Under the pieces are notes generated by a model. The model did no database searches, was not told the DNA's origin, and saw nothing but the letters and a program-made list of their open reading frames with translations. The position numbers and the translations under genes are program-made. A DNA stretch of 64,000 nucleotides from Sphingobacterium tabacisoli (GTDB taxonomy: Bacteria; Bacteroidota; Bacteroidia; Sphingobacteriales; Sphingobacteriaceae), in NCBI RefSeq assembly GCF_017908035.1, contig NZ_JAEQMU010000005.1:400531-464530 (forward strand), written 5' to 3'. Positions within the stretch are counted from its first letter, which is position 1; the number at the start of each line of letters is the position of its first letter. Positions 35,353 to 43,821 of this stretch are shown here, one piece after another.

Positions 35353-36942
35353 TCAATACAAAATCGTAAACTTGAATGCTAGTGGGTCAAAATGTTTGAT
35401 CAAATCAGCTATTAAATCATCACCATATTTGACATATAAAACTGCAAAATTTTCAGTACGTTCTTGCAGTCCACCTCCAGGGAACAACTTTTCTTTAACC
35501 CGTTCAATCTGTAGCAAAGCATCCTGATGGTTCCTTTTATCGGCCTTCAACAACTTTTTTTCCAGATTATTAATAGCCTTTTTTAAACGAGCTTTGACAG
35601 CATCGGTACTAGGTCCCAAACTAGGGTCTATTTTATGTGCACGGAGCTTAATCTTTCCAAAAATTGCATTCAGCTCCATCCATTCATCTTTAAGGTGTAG
35701 CCGATGCGTTGTATGTCTTCTTACATATTCATTTTGAAGTGCAGTAGTAGACTTAAAAACACTTTTAAATGTAAGGTTCAATCTGTAGATTTTTCCAACG
35801 ACATTATCTTCCGTAATCAGAGCTGAGTTCCGAGGCACGAGAATAGGAAAAGGAACACCATATTGATCAAAGTTCGCTTTTAGTTGAAGCCAATAGACAA
35901 TCTCAGCACCTCCTCCTATATAAGCAAGATTAGGCAAAACCACCTCTTGGTACAGAGGGCGCATTACAACATTTGGACTGAATCGTTCGGGGTGCACTTC
36001 AATCTCTTCTTCCAGTTGCTTTGGTGTAAAATAAAGTCCTTGATGCAACACCTCAAAATCGCCAGACGCAGTTTTCTCGATACGCTCCCTAAACTCATCC
36101 GTTAAGTAAAAAAAGTTACAGGGACGCGCGTACACCTGAGCCGTATAGCCCTTCGATTCCAATAAGGAGGAAGTCTTAGAAATAGCCCCATAGCTTTTCT
36201 CTTGTAAAATATCTTCAGCAATAATTGGAGCATACAGACGCTTTAGCGCGACACAATCTGCATCCAAAATAACCAAGCCATAAGCTTTAAACAACTCATG
36301 CACCAAGACACGTGTAGCGTTAGCCAGATTCCGACCTCGCAAATAAGCCTCCTCAACGATCTGCACCAAACGCGCCGAATTTTCAGACAACCCCAACATT
36401 CCACAGTACTCCTTTACCACATCGGCCATAGAACTTGTGTCCATACGACCTGTTCCGGAGACCTTAGGCACATCCCAAGTTATCTTCTTGCCATATACAC
36501 GGGTATTGTTTATTTCTTCAAAATCATGATCCTCCGTCGCCATCCAATACACAGGAACAAAATCCTTCTCTGGAAATCGCTCCTTCAAATCCTTTGCTAA
36601 CCGGATAGCGGATGCAATTTTAAATATAAAATACAGAGGCCCAGTAAAAATATTGAGCTGATGCCCCGTAGTTACCGTAAAAGTACTATCCTTGGCAAGC
36701 AAATCGATATTCTGTTTCACTTCTCCAGCCCCTTCAAGCAATCCCTCATATTGCTGCAAGAGAACCTCAACCAACACCTTTCTGTGGGCAAAAGAAGATT
36801 TGAGTTTGATTTGCGCCTCAAAACCTTCCATATCCGGTTTATTACCGTAAAAAGGATCAAGACCTTCGTCTCCCGCCAGATACCCAAGTAATGTTTTAGA
36901 AAAACTATTCGTGTCCTTGTAATCGATATAGGTTGCCTTCAT
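35353..36942 (-). CDS. bshC: Bacillithiol biosynthesis cysteine-adding enzyme
   Basis: A 529-residue protein with the BshC signatures TVTTGHQLNIFTGPLYFIFK, VPVYWMATEDHDFEEIN and ARPCNFFYLTDEFRERI, plus a C-terminal coiled coil (about 440-490). BshC adds cysteine to glucosaminyl-malate in the last step of bacillithiol synthesis, so this organism probably uses bacillithiol as its low-molecular-weight thiol. bshA and bshB are not in the window. The gene follows the conserved gene at 37069-38382 by 126 bp, on the same strand. Confidence 0.95.
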   Translation of the reverse strand: MKATYIDYKDTNSFSKTLLGYLAGDEGLDPFYGNKPDMEGFEAQIKLKSSFAHRKVLVEVLLQQYEGLLEGAGEVKQNIDLLAKDSTFTVTTGHQLNIFTGPLYFIFKIASAIRLAKDLKERFPEKDFVPVYWMATEDHDFEEINNTRVYGKKITWDVPKVSGTGRMDTSSMADVVKEYCGMLGLSENSARLVQIVEEAYLRGRNLANATRVLVHELFKAYGLVILDADCVALKRLYAPIIAEDILQEKSYGAISKTSSLLESKGYTAQVYARPCNFFYLTDEFRERIEKTASGDFEVLHQGLYFTPKQLEEEIEVHPERFSPNVVMRPLYQEVVLPNLAYIGGGAEIVYWLQLKANFDQYGVPFPILVPRNSALITEDNVVGKIYRLNLTFKSVFKSTTALQNEYVRRHTTHRLHLKDEWMELNAIFGKIKLRAHKIDPSLGPSTDAVKARLKKAINNLEKKLLKADKRNHQDALLQIERVKEKLFPGGGLQERTENFAVLYVKYGDDLIADLIKHFDPLAFKFTILY

Positions 36943-37068
36943 GTATTTAGAAAATATTATCCCTTAAACATCCAAGTTACATCTTTTTGAAAAAAGCAGA
37001 AATCCAAATACAAATTATAGCGAACATTTGACAATGCGCAATAAACCCGATCAAAGACAATATGTCCT

Positions 37069-38382
37069 TTACACCGTTTTAACGTACTTTTCGTCGTAAT
37101 TTTCGATATCAATAATATAATGATTCTGAATCAGAAAATCATACAAAGGCTTGGCTTCTTCCGATACTTTCAGATTTTTAGTAGTTACAATCTTATTCTC
37201 CTTCTTATTCAGATAAGGATAAGCATATAACTTCACATTCTTACTGAACATGCCCGAGATATAAGAGAGTAGTTCGTTCGTATAGTTTTCCTTATTGTAA
37301 TTATCTGAGTTGAATATATTACGCAAATTCGAAACGTTGGTTGCTATCCCCACATTTCTTGGCTTAAAAGTCTTGACAAACTCGGCCAAATGATTGTTCC
37401 GCCTGAAATTCGAGACCATAATGTTGTTTCCTGTGGAACAGAGTTCTTCAGCCCGTTGCGCAAAATATTGCAAATCTTCTCCTGTCAAATCGAGATCTTC
37501 ATCCAACACATTTCCCATCAACACTTCAATAAGCACCACCGTATTTTCAGGATCTGCTGCTGTATTTTTCCGGAACTGCTCTACGGCAAGATTAAACAGG
37601 TCAAAGTTTGGCAATGACTTCTGTCTATACTTTGTCCGTAAGACAATTATATCCTTTTTATATAAAAAATCCTTGATCTGGGCGGCTTTACCATCTGGCC
37701 TAAATATCGCAGCATTCGCAAACCCCTTAGCAATAAGATATAAGTTCAAGAGACGCTCGTTTGCATTTTCAAACACAGGCCCACTTACCTTCACCAAATC
37801 AATTTCCACAGAGCCAACCGACAGATTATCAACCAGCGACTCTATCATTACCTGAGGATCCTGTGAATAATAATAAGCGGCAAAAACTAAATTAACCCCC
37901 AATATACCCAAGACCTTCGACTGCAAACGGTTATCACTATCCAACAATCTCACATGAATAACAATATCGTTCGTAGGCCCATCTATTTCATGTTGAAAAC
38001 GAATACCCAACCAACCGTGTGGTTCATTTGTTTTGGTAAAATTAAGGGTAGTAACCGTATCTGCGAAAGCAAAGAAACGCTTATTTTCGTATTTTTCAGT
38101 ATGTAGTCGCTCTGTCAGCAAGCTGAATTCATGCGATAACATCTTCGTCAGGCGCTCGCGGCTCACATATCGACCGGACTCCTCAACGCCATATATCGCA
38201 TCACTAAACGCCATATCATATGCAGACATGGTTTTAGCGATAGTACCAGAAGCGGCTCCGGCTTCAAAAAAATTGCGGGCTACTTCTTGACCCGCACCAA
38301 TTTCTGCAAATGTACCATAGATAGCTGCATCTAGGTTAATCTTTAACGCCTTCCGCTTTGTTTCGAATATCTCTCTTGCCAT
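37069..38382 (-). CDS. Conserved Bacteroidota protein of unknown function
   Basis: A 437-residue protein beginning with IFETKRKALKINLDAAIYG, then TFAEIGAGQEVARNFF and GAASGTIAKTMSAYDM. I recognise this N-terminus as widely conserved in Bacteroidota, where it often carries misleading automatic names (TonB receptor, nucleotidyl transferase). I see no signal peptide, membrane segment, barrel or nucleotide-binding motif that supports such names. The protein looks soluble and cytoplasmic, with mixed alpha/beta sequence. A TAACTTTG box ends 4 nt before the ATG. Function unknown; strong conservation suggests a housekeeping role. Confidence 0.75.
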   Translation of the reverse strand: MAREIFETKRKALKINLDAAIYGTFAEIGAGQEVARNFFEAGAASGTIAKTMSAYDMAFSDAIYGVEESGRYVSRERLTKMLSHEFSLLTERLHTEKYENKRFFAFADTVTTLNFTKTNEPHGWLGIRFQHEIDGPTNDIVIHVRLLDSDNRLQSKVLGILGVNLVFAAYYYSQDPQVMIESLVDNLSVGSVEIDLVKVSGPVFENANERLLNLYLIAKGFANAAIFRPDGKAAQIKDFLYKKDIIVLRTKYRQKSLPNFDLFNLAVEQFRKNTAADPENTVVLIEVLMGNVLDEDLDLTGEDLQYFAQRAEELCSTGNNIMVSNFRRNNHLAEFVKTFKPRNVGIATNVSNLRNIFNSDNYNKENYTNELLSYISGMFSKNVKLYAYPYLNKKENKIVTTKNLKVSEEAKPLYDFLIQNHYIIDIENYDEKYVKTV

Positions 38383-38386
38383 TTGG

Positions 38387-38394
38387 CAAAGTTA
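38387..38394 (-). promoter_or_regulatory. -7 promoter box (TAACTTTG) of the conserved unknown gene
   Basis: A full TAnnTTTG match on the minus strand, ending 4 nt before the ATG at 38382. A CAAA on the plus strand (38418-38421) could be a -33 TTTG at 23-nt spacing, slightly long. Confidence 0.55.
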
Positions 38395-38463
38395 AGAAAA
38401 TACAGCTAATTATTCGGCAAACACTTAACACCTCCGCACAATAGCCTAAAAAAGCATTTGACA

Positions 38464-38497
38464 AAAACTGAACTCGCATTATAGCAAGTTCAGTTTT
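38464..38497 (-). terminator. Terminator overlapping the 3' end of the NUDIX gene
   Basis: An 11-bp perfect inverted repeat AAAACTGAACT / AGTTCAGTTTT. The upstream arm is made of the last NUDIX codons, so the hairpin straddles the stop codon at 38479-38481. A T run follows on the minus strand. Confidence 0.75.
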
Positions 38498-39021
38498 CGC
38501 AAGGTATAGAACAACGCGGCGCTATGCAATGCCTGCCCAATTTTATTTTCAAACAGATATTCCTTAGCCTCCTCTACAGTCATTTCAACCACCTCAATAT
38601 CTTCAGAATCATCCAATTCCTGCTCTTGCACCTTCCTTCCCCCCTTTAATAGATAGGTATAGGTCAGATTACCGCTCGTAGCAGGATTAGCGTACAACTT
38701 ACAAACTTCCTCCACTCGATCAAACTCATAACCCGTCTCTTCTAGCATCTCCCTCACCGCGGCATCTTTAGGAGCTTCTCCTTCCTCAACAACTCCAGCA
38801 GGCAGCTCCAGCAGAATCTCATCAGCACCATGTCTATATTGCCGTACAAACAAAATATTTCCCTCCACTGTAATCCCTATCATATTGACCCAAGTAGGAT
38901 ATTCTAAGACATAGTATTCGTCCTTAACATTCCCATTTGGCAACTCCAACTTATCCACACGCAATGTAGCCCAAGGCCTCTGTATAATATATTTCGACTC
39001 CAATAGCTTCCACTTCTCCAT
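38479..39021 (-). CDS. NUDIX hydrolase (ADP-ribose pyrophosphatase-like)
   Basis: A 180-residue protein with the Nudix box at about residues 75-98 (GVVEEGEAPKDAAVREMLEE followed by TGYE), preceded by FVRQYRHGADEILLELPAG as in ADP-ribose or nucleoside-diphosphate-sugar pyrophosphatases (NudF/YjhB-like COG0494). It hydrolyses a nucleoside diphosphate linked to another moiety; the precise substrate is not readable. It begins 2 bp after the phosphosugar mutase stop, so the two are co-expressed. Its end forms part of a terminator hairpin. Confidence 0.9.
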   Translation of the reverse strand: MEKWKLLESKYIIQRPWATLRVDKLELPNGNVKDEYYVLEYPTWVNMIGITVEGNILFVRQYRHGADEILLELPAGVVEEGEAPKDAAVREMLEETGYEFDRVEEVCKLYANPATSGNLTYTYLLKGGRKVQEQELDDSEDIEVVEMTVEEAKEYLFENKIGQALHSAALFYTLRKLNLL

Positions 39022-39023
39022 CT

Positions 39024-40760
39024 CTAGCCCTTTACAATATCAGCCATTATACGTAACACCTTATTTTCTAATGCTTCAGACACTGCAGAAAAAGATGTCC
39101 GATCTGGCAACACCTCTTTCACCGAACAATAGAACTTGATCTTGGGCTCTGTTCCTGATGGTCGAGCAGATATTACATCTCCATCAACCGTTACAAACTG
39201 AAGAACGTCTGATTTTGGCAGATCAATTCGTGACCTAGTTCCTGTTAAGACATCATAGGCTTCTAATCTTTCATAGTCCCGGATCTCCTTAACAGCAATT
39301 CCCCCTAGCGACTCCGGTGCATTCTCCCTCAGGTCCACCATCATTTGCTTTATCTCCTCTGCTCCCGCTTTTCCTTTCTTCGTTAGTGAAATTAGTTTTT
39401 CCTGGTAAAACCCATACGCAATATATAGATCGATCAGCACATCAAACAGAGATTTCCCCTTCCCTTTAAAATAAGCCGTCATTTCTGCAATAAACGCACA
39501 AGAGTTGACCGCATCCTTATCTCGCACCAAATCTCCTATCAAAAAGCCATAACTCTCCTCTCCGCCCACCAGATAGTTTTCTTTGCCGACCAATCGTGTC
39601 ATCACCTCACCGATAAACTTGAAACCAGTCAGTGTCTCATAGCATTTAACACCAAAACTATCACTGATCTCGCGGATTAGGTTTGTGGTCACAATAGTCT
39701 TTACACTATAATCATTCTCTTTCAACTCCGCTTTATCCTTCTTGGACGACAGCACATAGTAAACCAATAGACTGCCAATTTGATTTCCGTTCAACAACTG
39801 AAACGTTCCCTGAGGATTTTTCACAGCTACCCCAACTCTATCCGCGTCAGGATCAGTAGCCATCACCACATCCGCATCCAGCTCCTCTCCTTTTCGCATT
39901 GCGATAGACATAGCCTCTTCCTCCTCCGGATTCGGATATACGACCGTTGGAAAATTTCCGTCCGGTTTCGCTTGCTCCTCGACAATATGCACATTATTGA
40001 AGCCCCAAGCGCTCAACATCTTCGGCACGATAGTCACTCCCGTCCCATGGATGGACGAATACACAATTTTCAATCCCTGATTCTCTTTTACAGCCTCCGG
40101 GTGTATACTCAACTGGGTGTTTGCCCCTATATACAAGTCGTCAAATTCAGAACCCACCAAAGTGATATTTTCACTACGACGTTCAAATTTTATATCTGAA
40201 ACAGAATGTATGGCATCAACTTCAGCAATTACATTCTTATCATGTGGAGCAACGAGCTGCCCCCCATCATTCCAATAAGCCTTATAACCGTTATATTCTT
40301 TAGGATTATGAGAGGCCGTCAACATAACTCCTCCCTGACAACCATAGTACCGTACCGCATAAGACAATACTGGCGTAGGCCTTAGTTCATCAAATAGAAA
40401 AACATGGATACCATTAGCAGAAAAAACATCGGCCACCAAATGACCAAAAACCTGCGAGTTATTTCTACTATCATAAGATACGGCTACCTTTATCTGTTGA
40501 CCTAAGAACTCTTTTTTTAGATAATTTGCAAGTCCCTGTGTCGCCTTCCCAATCGTATACTTGTTCATCCGGTTGGATCCTACCCCCATTATCCCACGCA
40601 ATCCACCCGTTCCAAACTCCAAATTCTTATAGAAGGAATCCACCAACTCCGTTTCCGCTCCACTATCAATCAGCCGCTGTACCTCAGCAACCGTATCCTT
40701 ATCATATTCTGCCGATGTCCAACTATCAATGCGACTCTGCGTCTCTTTATCAAAAACCAT
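39024..40760 (-). CDS. Phospho-sugar mutase (phosphoglucomutase/phosphomannomutase)
   Basis: A 578-residue alpha-D-phosphohexomutase. The phosphoserine is Ser150 in GVMLTASHNPKEYNGYKAYW; the metal loop is DPDADRVGV (about 310), the sugar-binding loop GGEESYGF and the phosphate-binding loop RPSGTEPKIKFY. The length and LEFGTGGLRGIMGVGSNRMN resemble the Bacillus PgcA type, which interconverts glucose-6- and glucose-1-phosphate. The substrate could also be mannose phosphates. It is followed directly by the NUDIX gene and preceded by the lipoprotein gene. Confidence 0.93.
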   Translation of the reverse strand: MVFDKETQSRIDSWTSAEYDKDTVAEVQRLIDSGAETELVDSFYKNLEFGTGGLRGIMGVGSNRMNKYTIGKATQGLANYLKKEFLGQQIKVAVSYDSRNNSQVFGHLVADVFSANGIHVFLFDELRPTPVLSYAVRYYGCQGGVMLTASHNPKEYNGYKAYWNDGGQLVAPHDKNVIAEVDAIHSVSDIKFERRSENITLVGSEFDDLYIGANTQLSIHPEAVKENQGLKIVYSSIHGTGVTIVPKMLSAWGFNNVHIVEEQAKPDGNFPTVVYPNPEEEEAMSIAMRKGEELDADVVMATDPDADRVGVAVKNPQGTFQLLNGNQIGSLLVYYVLSSKKDKAELKENDYSVKTIVTTNLIREISDSFGVKCYETLTGFKFIGEVMTRLVGKENYLVGGEESYGFLIGDLVRDKDAVNSCAFIAEMTAYFKGKGKSLFDVLIDLYIAYGFYQEKLISLTKKGKAGAEEIKQMMVDLRENAPESLGGIAVKEIRDYERLEAYDVLTGTRSRIDLPKSDVLQFVTVDGDVISARPSGTEPKIKFYCSVKEVLPDRTSFSAVSEALENKVLRIMADIVKG

Positions 40761-40805
40761 TATATATTATTTTTCTAAAATCTTCTATTTATACGGCACA
40801 CAAAA

Positions 40806-41444
40806 CTAAGCATCACACCCTGCATACGCACGATCCAAAACCGTCACATACCAAGCCCCTTTATACCGCTGCACATGAAACACAAGAGGCACCTCCGAGG
40901 TTACAATGACGCGAAAACTTTCCGCTTCATTTTTTTCCAGTTTTTCCAACTGATCTTCTGAAAATAAATGTTGATCAAATTCTTTTTCAAAAGCGACAAT
41001 ATTTGACAATTGATTAGGGTGCGACGTTGTATCACAGAAAAAACCTAGCTTAGTCCACTTCTCTGTACCACAGTCAAACTCCGGTAGCTTTTCAAAAGTC
41101 AATGCATATCCATTTTTGATACCGGGATAGGGATAATACTCCGGGATAGCTTTAGTAAAGTCTATACTATCCACTTTTACAAAAGTATCTGAGGCTCCTG
41201 GTCGATATATCACAGTAAAGCCTAATTCTGGATGAATAAGCTTATTCAATTTGCTCCCATCCTTATTCTCGTAAGCTCGTACAAATCTTGTTATTACCTC
41301 AGAAAGCTCATTTCTCTCTTCTACCGTCACAGGCTGAACCTGCTCGACACTATCTTTTTTTTCCTCTTCCTGTTTCTTGTTTCCCTGTCCGCAGGAAGCA
41401 AAAAACAAAACAAACAACACCACAACAGCCGAAAATCTATACAT
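40806..41444 (-). CDS. Lipoprotein of unknown function
   Basis: A 212-residue protein with a lipoprotein signal peptide and lipobox FASC (Cys at about 18), followed by a charged linker GNKKQEEEKKDSVEQ. The mature domain (about 40-210) has an NTF2-like feel at its start (VITRFVRAYENKDGSKLNKL) and several Cys, including FDCGTEKW and FFCDTTSHPNQ. I do not recognise the family. Its start lies 3 bp after the stop of the dienoyl-CoA reductase-like gene, so it is the third gene of the lipid-oxidation operon, a puzzling partner. Confidence 0.75.
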   Translation of the reverse strand: MYRFSAVVVLFVLFFASCGQGNKKQEEEKKDSVEQVQPVTVEERNELSEVITRFVRAYENKDGSKLNKLIHPELGFTVIYRPGASDTFVKVDSIDFTKAIPEYYPYPGIKNGYALTFEKLPEFDCGTEKWTKLGFFCDTTSHPNQLSNIVAFEKEFDQHLFSEDQLEKLEKNEAESFRVIVTSEVPLVFHVQRYKGAWYVTVLDRAYAGCDA

Positions 41445-41447
41445 AAA

Positions 41448-42317
41448 TTACTTATTATTCTTTCTAATTGTACTTTCGATCATATCCCACATCTCTTCTG
41501 GCACGGCCTCCATACCGTTCATCTGTCCAGCTCCTTGTAGCCACTCACCCCCATCTATCGTAACCACTTCACCGTTTATATAACCCGCAAAGTCTGACAC
41601 CAAAAATGCGGCCAAGTTAGCCAATTCTTGGTGATCTCCCACCCTTTTTAATGGAACCCGGTTCTTAAAATCAAACTTCCCTGCCAATTCGCCAGGAAGT
41701 AGCCTATCCCAGGCCCCTTTTGTTGGAAATGGCCCCGGCGCTATTGCGTTATGACGAATATTATATTTCCCCCATTCAGCGGCCAGCGACCTAGTCATCG
41801 TCAACACCCCACCCTTAGCGACAGCAGAGGGCACCACATAACCTGACCCCGTAAAAGCGTAAGTTGTCACGATATTCAGCACACTTGCAGGGATCTTCTG
41901 AGCAATCCAATATTTCCCAAATGTCAGCGTACAATTAGCAGTCCCCTTCAACACAATATCAATCACCGTCGAGAATGCATTTGCAGAAAGCCGCTCTGTA
42001 GGTGAGATAAAATTACCGGCAGCATTATTGACCAGTATATCGACCTGCCCAAACCTCGAGATACTACGCTCTAATAATTGTTCTACTTGACTGATCTCAC
42101 GAATATCACAAGCTAATGCCAATACCTGATTGCCCGTTTTATTCTCTATTTCCCGTGCGGTTTCTTCCAACACATCTATCTTTCGGCTAGCTATCACTAG
42201 ATTAGCTCCTAATTCCGAAAAATAACTAGACATTGCTTTACCGAGCCCGGTTCCTCCTCCCGTCACCACAATAGTCTTTCCCCGGAGGGCATCCTCTTTT
42301 AATGCACCTTTTATCAT
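41448..42317 (-). CDS. SDR family 2,4-dienoyl-CoA reductase (mitochondrial DECR1-like)
   Basis: A 289-residue short-chain dehydrogenase. The NADP-binding motif is TGGGTGLGKAMS (about 19-30), the NAAGNFISPTERLS segment is nearly identical to animal DECR1, and GSGYVVPSAVAKGGV, SLAAEWGKYNIR and PGPFPTKGA also match. A classical SDR catalytic Tyr is replaced here as in DECR1-type reductases (YxxxK is not at the usual site; Ser-Ala-x-Ala-Lys is). It reduces 2,4-dienoyl-CoA during beta-oxidation of polyunsaturated fatty acids, and it sits next to an enoyl-CoA isomerase gene. E. coli FadH is unrelated. Confidence 0.88.
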   Translation of the reverse strand: MIKGALKEDALRGKTIVVTGGGTGLGKAMSSYFSELGANLVIASRKIDVLEETAREIENKTGNQVLALACDIREISQVEQLLERSISRFGQVDILVNNAAGNFISPTERLSANAFSTVIDIVLKGTANCTLTFGKYWIAQKIPASVLNIVTTYAFTGSGYVVPSAVAKGGVLTMTRSLAAEWGKYNIRHNAIAPGPFPTKGAWDRLLPGELAGKFDFKNRVPLKRVGDHQELANLAAFLVSDFAGYINGEVVTIDGGEWLQGAGQMNGMEAVPEEMWDMIESTIRKNNK

Positions 42318-42350
42318 GATATATACATTTTGTCGGTTCTATAATTCCGT

Positions 42351-43115
42351 CTACTTCTTTTGCGTGAGATTGTCAATAATTGTTTTTAGAATCCCTCTTG
42401 TACTTGGTTTCCACCATTGTTCCAGCACCTGCTCTATCGCAACTTCTTCCCCTTGCTCCATTGCACGAATAAGCTCTCCCCTTAAATTCAGTTTCGTTGT
42501 CCTCCAGGCATTCTTTTCAAACTGCATCACCGACTTCAATCGTCTTATTGCAGCAGTCTGCACGCGGTCAAACGGGACAACTTCATCAACCAGCCCCACC
42601 TGACGCGCTTCTTCCGGCTTGAACAGACGCCCTTCCAACAAGCTCCGATAAGCGGCCCCTCGTCCTATCCAAAAACTGTAAAGCGTAAATATAGCCTCCG
42701 GAACAACTATACCTACAGGAACCTCATTCAGTCCCAAAATATAATCCCCTTCTATCATCACTCTATAATCACAGCACAAAGCCATCACACATCCGCCTGC
42801 CGGGCTATGCCCTGTAATAGCGGCTACCGACGGTTTCCCAAAAGCAACGAACACCTTAATAAGCTCCATAAATCTCATCCAAAACGCCCGCATCTGCCCT
42901 TCATCATACTCAAACAACGTAATCAGATCTAACCCAGAAGAAAAGAAACCTTCCTTACCAGACAATACAATCCCCTCGACCGAGGGATCCACATCCGCCT
43001 CCTGCAACGTCCGAATCAGCTCCTCTACCACATTTATGTCCATTGCATTAGACCGACCCCGATCCAACAAAATATGCAGAATATGATCTTCCTTCTTTGT
43101 ACGTATATAATCCAT
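42351..43115 (-). CDS. Delta3,Delta2-enoyl-CoA isomerase (crotonase family, ECI1-like)
   Basis: A 254-residue crotonase-fold protein. GHSPAGGCVMALCCDYRVM and IGLNEVPVGIVVPEA-type segments (LGLNEVPVGIVVPEAIF here) match human mitochondrial ECI1. The first hydratase glutamate is absent (Val/Met at that site), while the Glu in GLNEVP is retained, the pattern expected for an isomerase rather than a hydratase. EARQVGLVDEVVPFDRVQTAA is also ECI1-like. It shifts cis/trans-3 double bonds to trans-2 in unsaturated fatty acid oxidation. It is co-transcribed with the DECR1-like gene 33 bp downstream. Confidence 0.85.
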   Translation of the reverse strand: MDYIRTKKEDHILHILLDRGRSNAMDINVVEELIRTLQEADVDPSVEGIVLSGKEGFFSSGLDLITLFEYDEGQMRAFWMRFMELIKVFVAFGKPSVAAITGHSPAGGCVMALCCDYRVMIEGDYILGLNEVPVGIVVPEAIFTLYSFWIGRGAAYRSLLEGRLFKPEEARQVGLVDEVVPFDRVQTAAIRRLKSVMQFEKNAWRTTKLNLRGELIRAMEQGEEVAIEQVLEQWWKPSTRGILKTIIDNLTQKK

Positions 43116-43238
43116 AATTGCTCGCTTAAAATGATATTACAAGATAAGAAAATATTCTAGGCTTATGGAATAATTCAACAAGGCACATCATAAGAATAGA
43201 AACAAACTTATTATTTCACTTCTAAAATCTATCTGGAT

Positions 43239-43766
43239 ATGGCAGAATTAAACACAAAAATAGCGATTGATTCTAAGAGAAAAACTCGTACCCGCAAACA
43301 GGCTCCTGGCGTGGATTTGACCGCAATGGTTGATTTGGCTTTTCTACTCATCACGTTCTTCATGTTGACCACATCTTTAAATAAGCCCCATCAAGTCGAC
43401 ATAGCCATGCCAGACCAGACTCAAAACAACAAAACGGAAATGGATGAGAACCGCATAGTATCACTACTTATTGGTGAGGGAAATATCTTTTGGTATCATG
43501 GAGACTTTCAGCGTCCTCTTGCTGCTCCTACAAATATAGACCTAAGCACAACCAAGTTACGTCAGACCCTATTAGAGATGAAGAAACAAATTCTAGCCCT
43601 CACCCAAGGAAAAGATATGATTGTACTTATCAAACCTAGCAAACATGCACGTACTGCCGACCTTATTCAAACACTCGATGAGATGAAAATAACGACTATC
43701 GATCGCTATATGATAAGTAAAATCTCTCCATCCGAGGAGCAGCTTTTAACTGCTGCAATACCTTAA
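43239..43766 (+). CDS. ExbD/TolR-type biopolymer transport protein
   Basis: A 175-residue protein with one N-terminal transmembrane helix (about 30-48), VDLTAMVDLAFLLITFFMLT, whose Asp corresponds to the proton-carrying Asp of ExbD. The periplasmic domain follows. The N-terminus is basic (KRKTRTRKQ). ExbD works with ExbB to energise TonB or related systems, but no exbB or tonB lies next to it; the gene stands alone between a minus-strand lipid operon and a convergent TonB-plug gene. A dedicated role with the MG2/plug protein is possible but unsupported. Confidence 0.85.
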   Translation: MAELNTKIAIDSKRKTRTRKQAPGVDLTAMVDLAFLLITFFMLTTSLNKPHQVDIAMPDQTQNNKTEMDENRIVSLLIGEGNIFWYHGDFQRPLAAPTNIDLSTTKLRQTLLEMKKQILALTQGKDMIVLIKPSKHARTADLIQTLDEMKITTIDRYMISKISPSEEQLLTAAIP

Positions 43767-43772
43767 AAAAAA

Positions 43773-43813
43773 GTGTCCAATCGCCAACACAAATTACCGC
43801 GGCGTTTGGACAC
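43773..43813 (-). terminator. Terminator between exbD-like and the MG2/plug gene
   Basis: Arms GTGTCCAA (43773-43780) and TTGGACAC (43806-43813), extended by CGCC/GGCG after one mismatch. On the minus strand an eight-T run follows, so it mainly serves the MG2/plug gene. Confidence 0.75.
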
Positions 43814-43821
43814 ATCAAAAA

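Noticed and set aside
37069..38382. TonB-dependent receptor annotation for the 437-residue gene
   Set aside because: No signal peptide, plug or barrel is present, so the usual automatic name is not supported.
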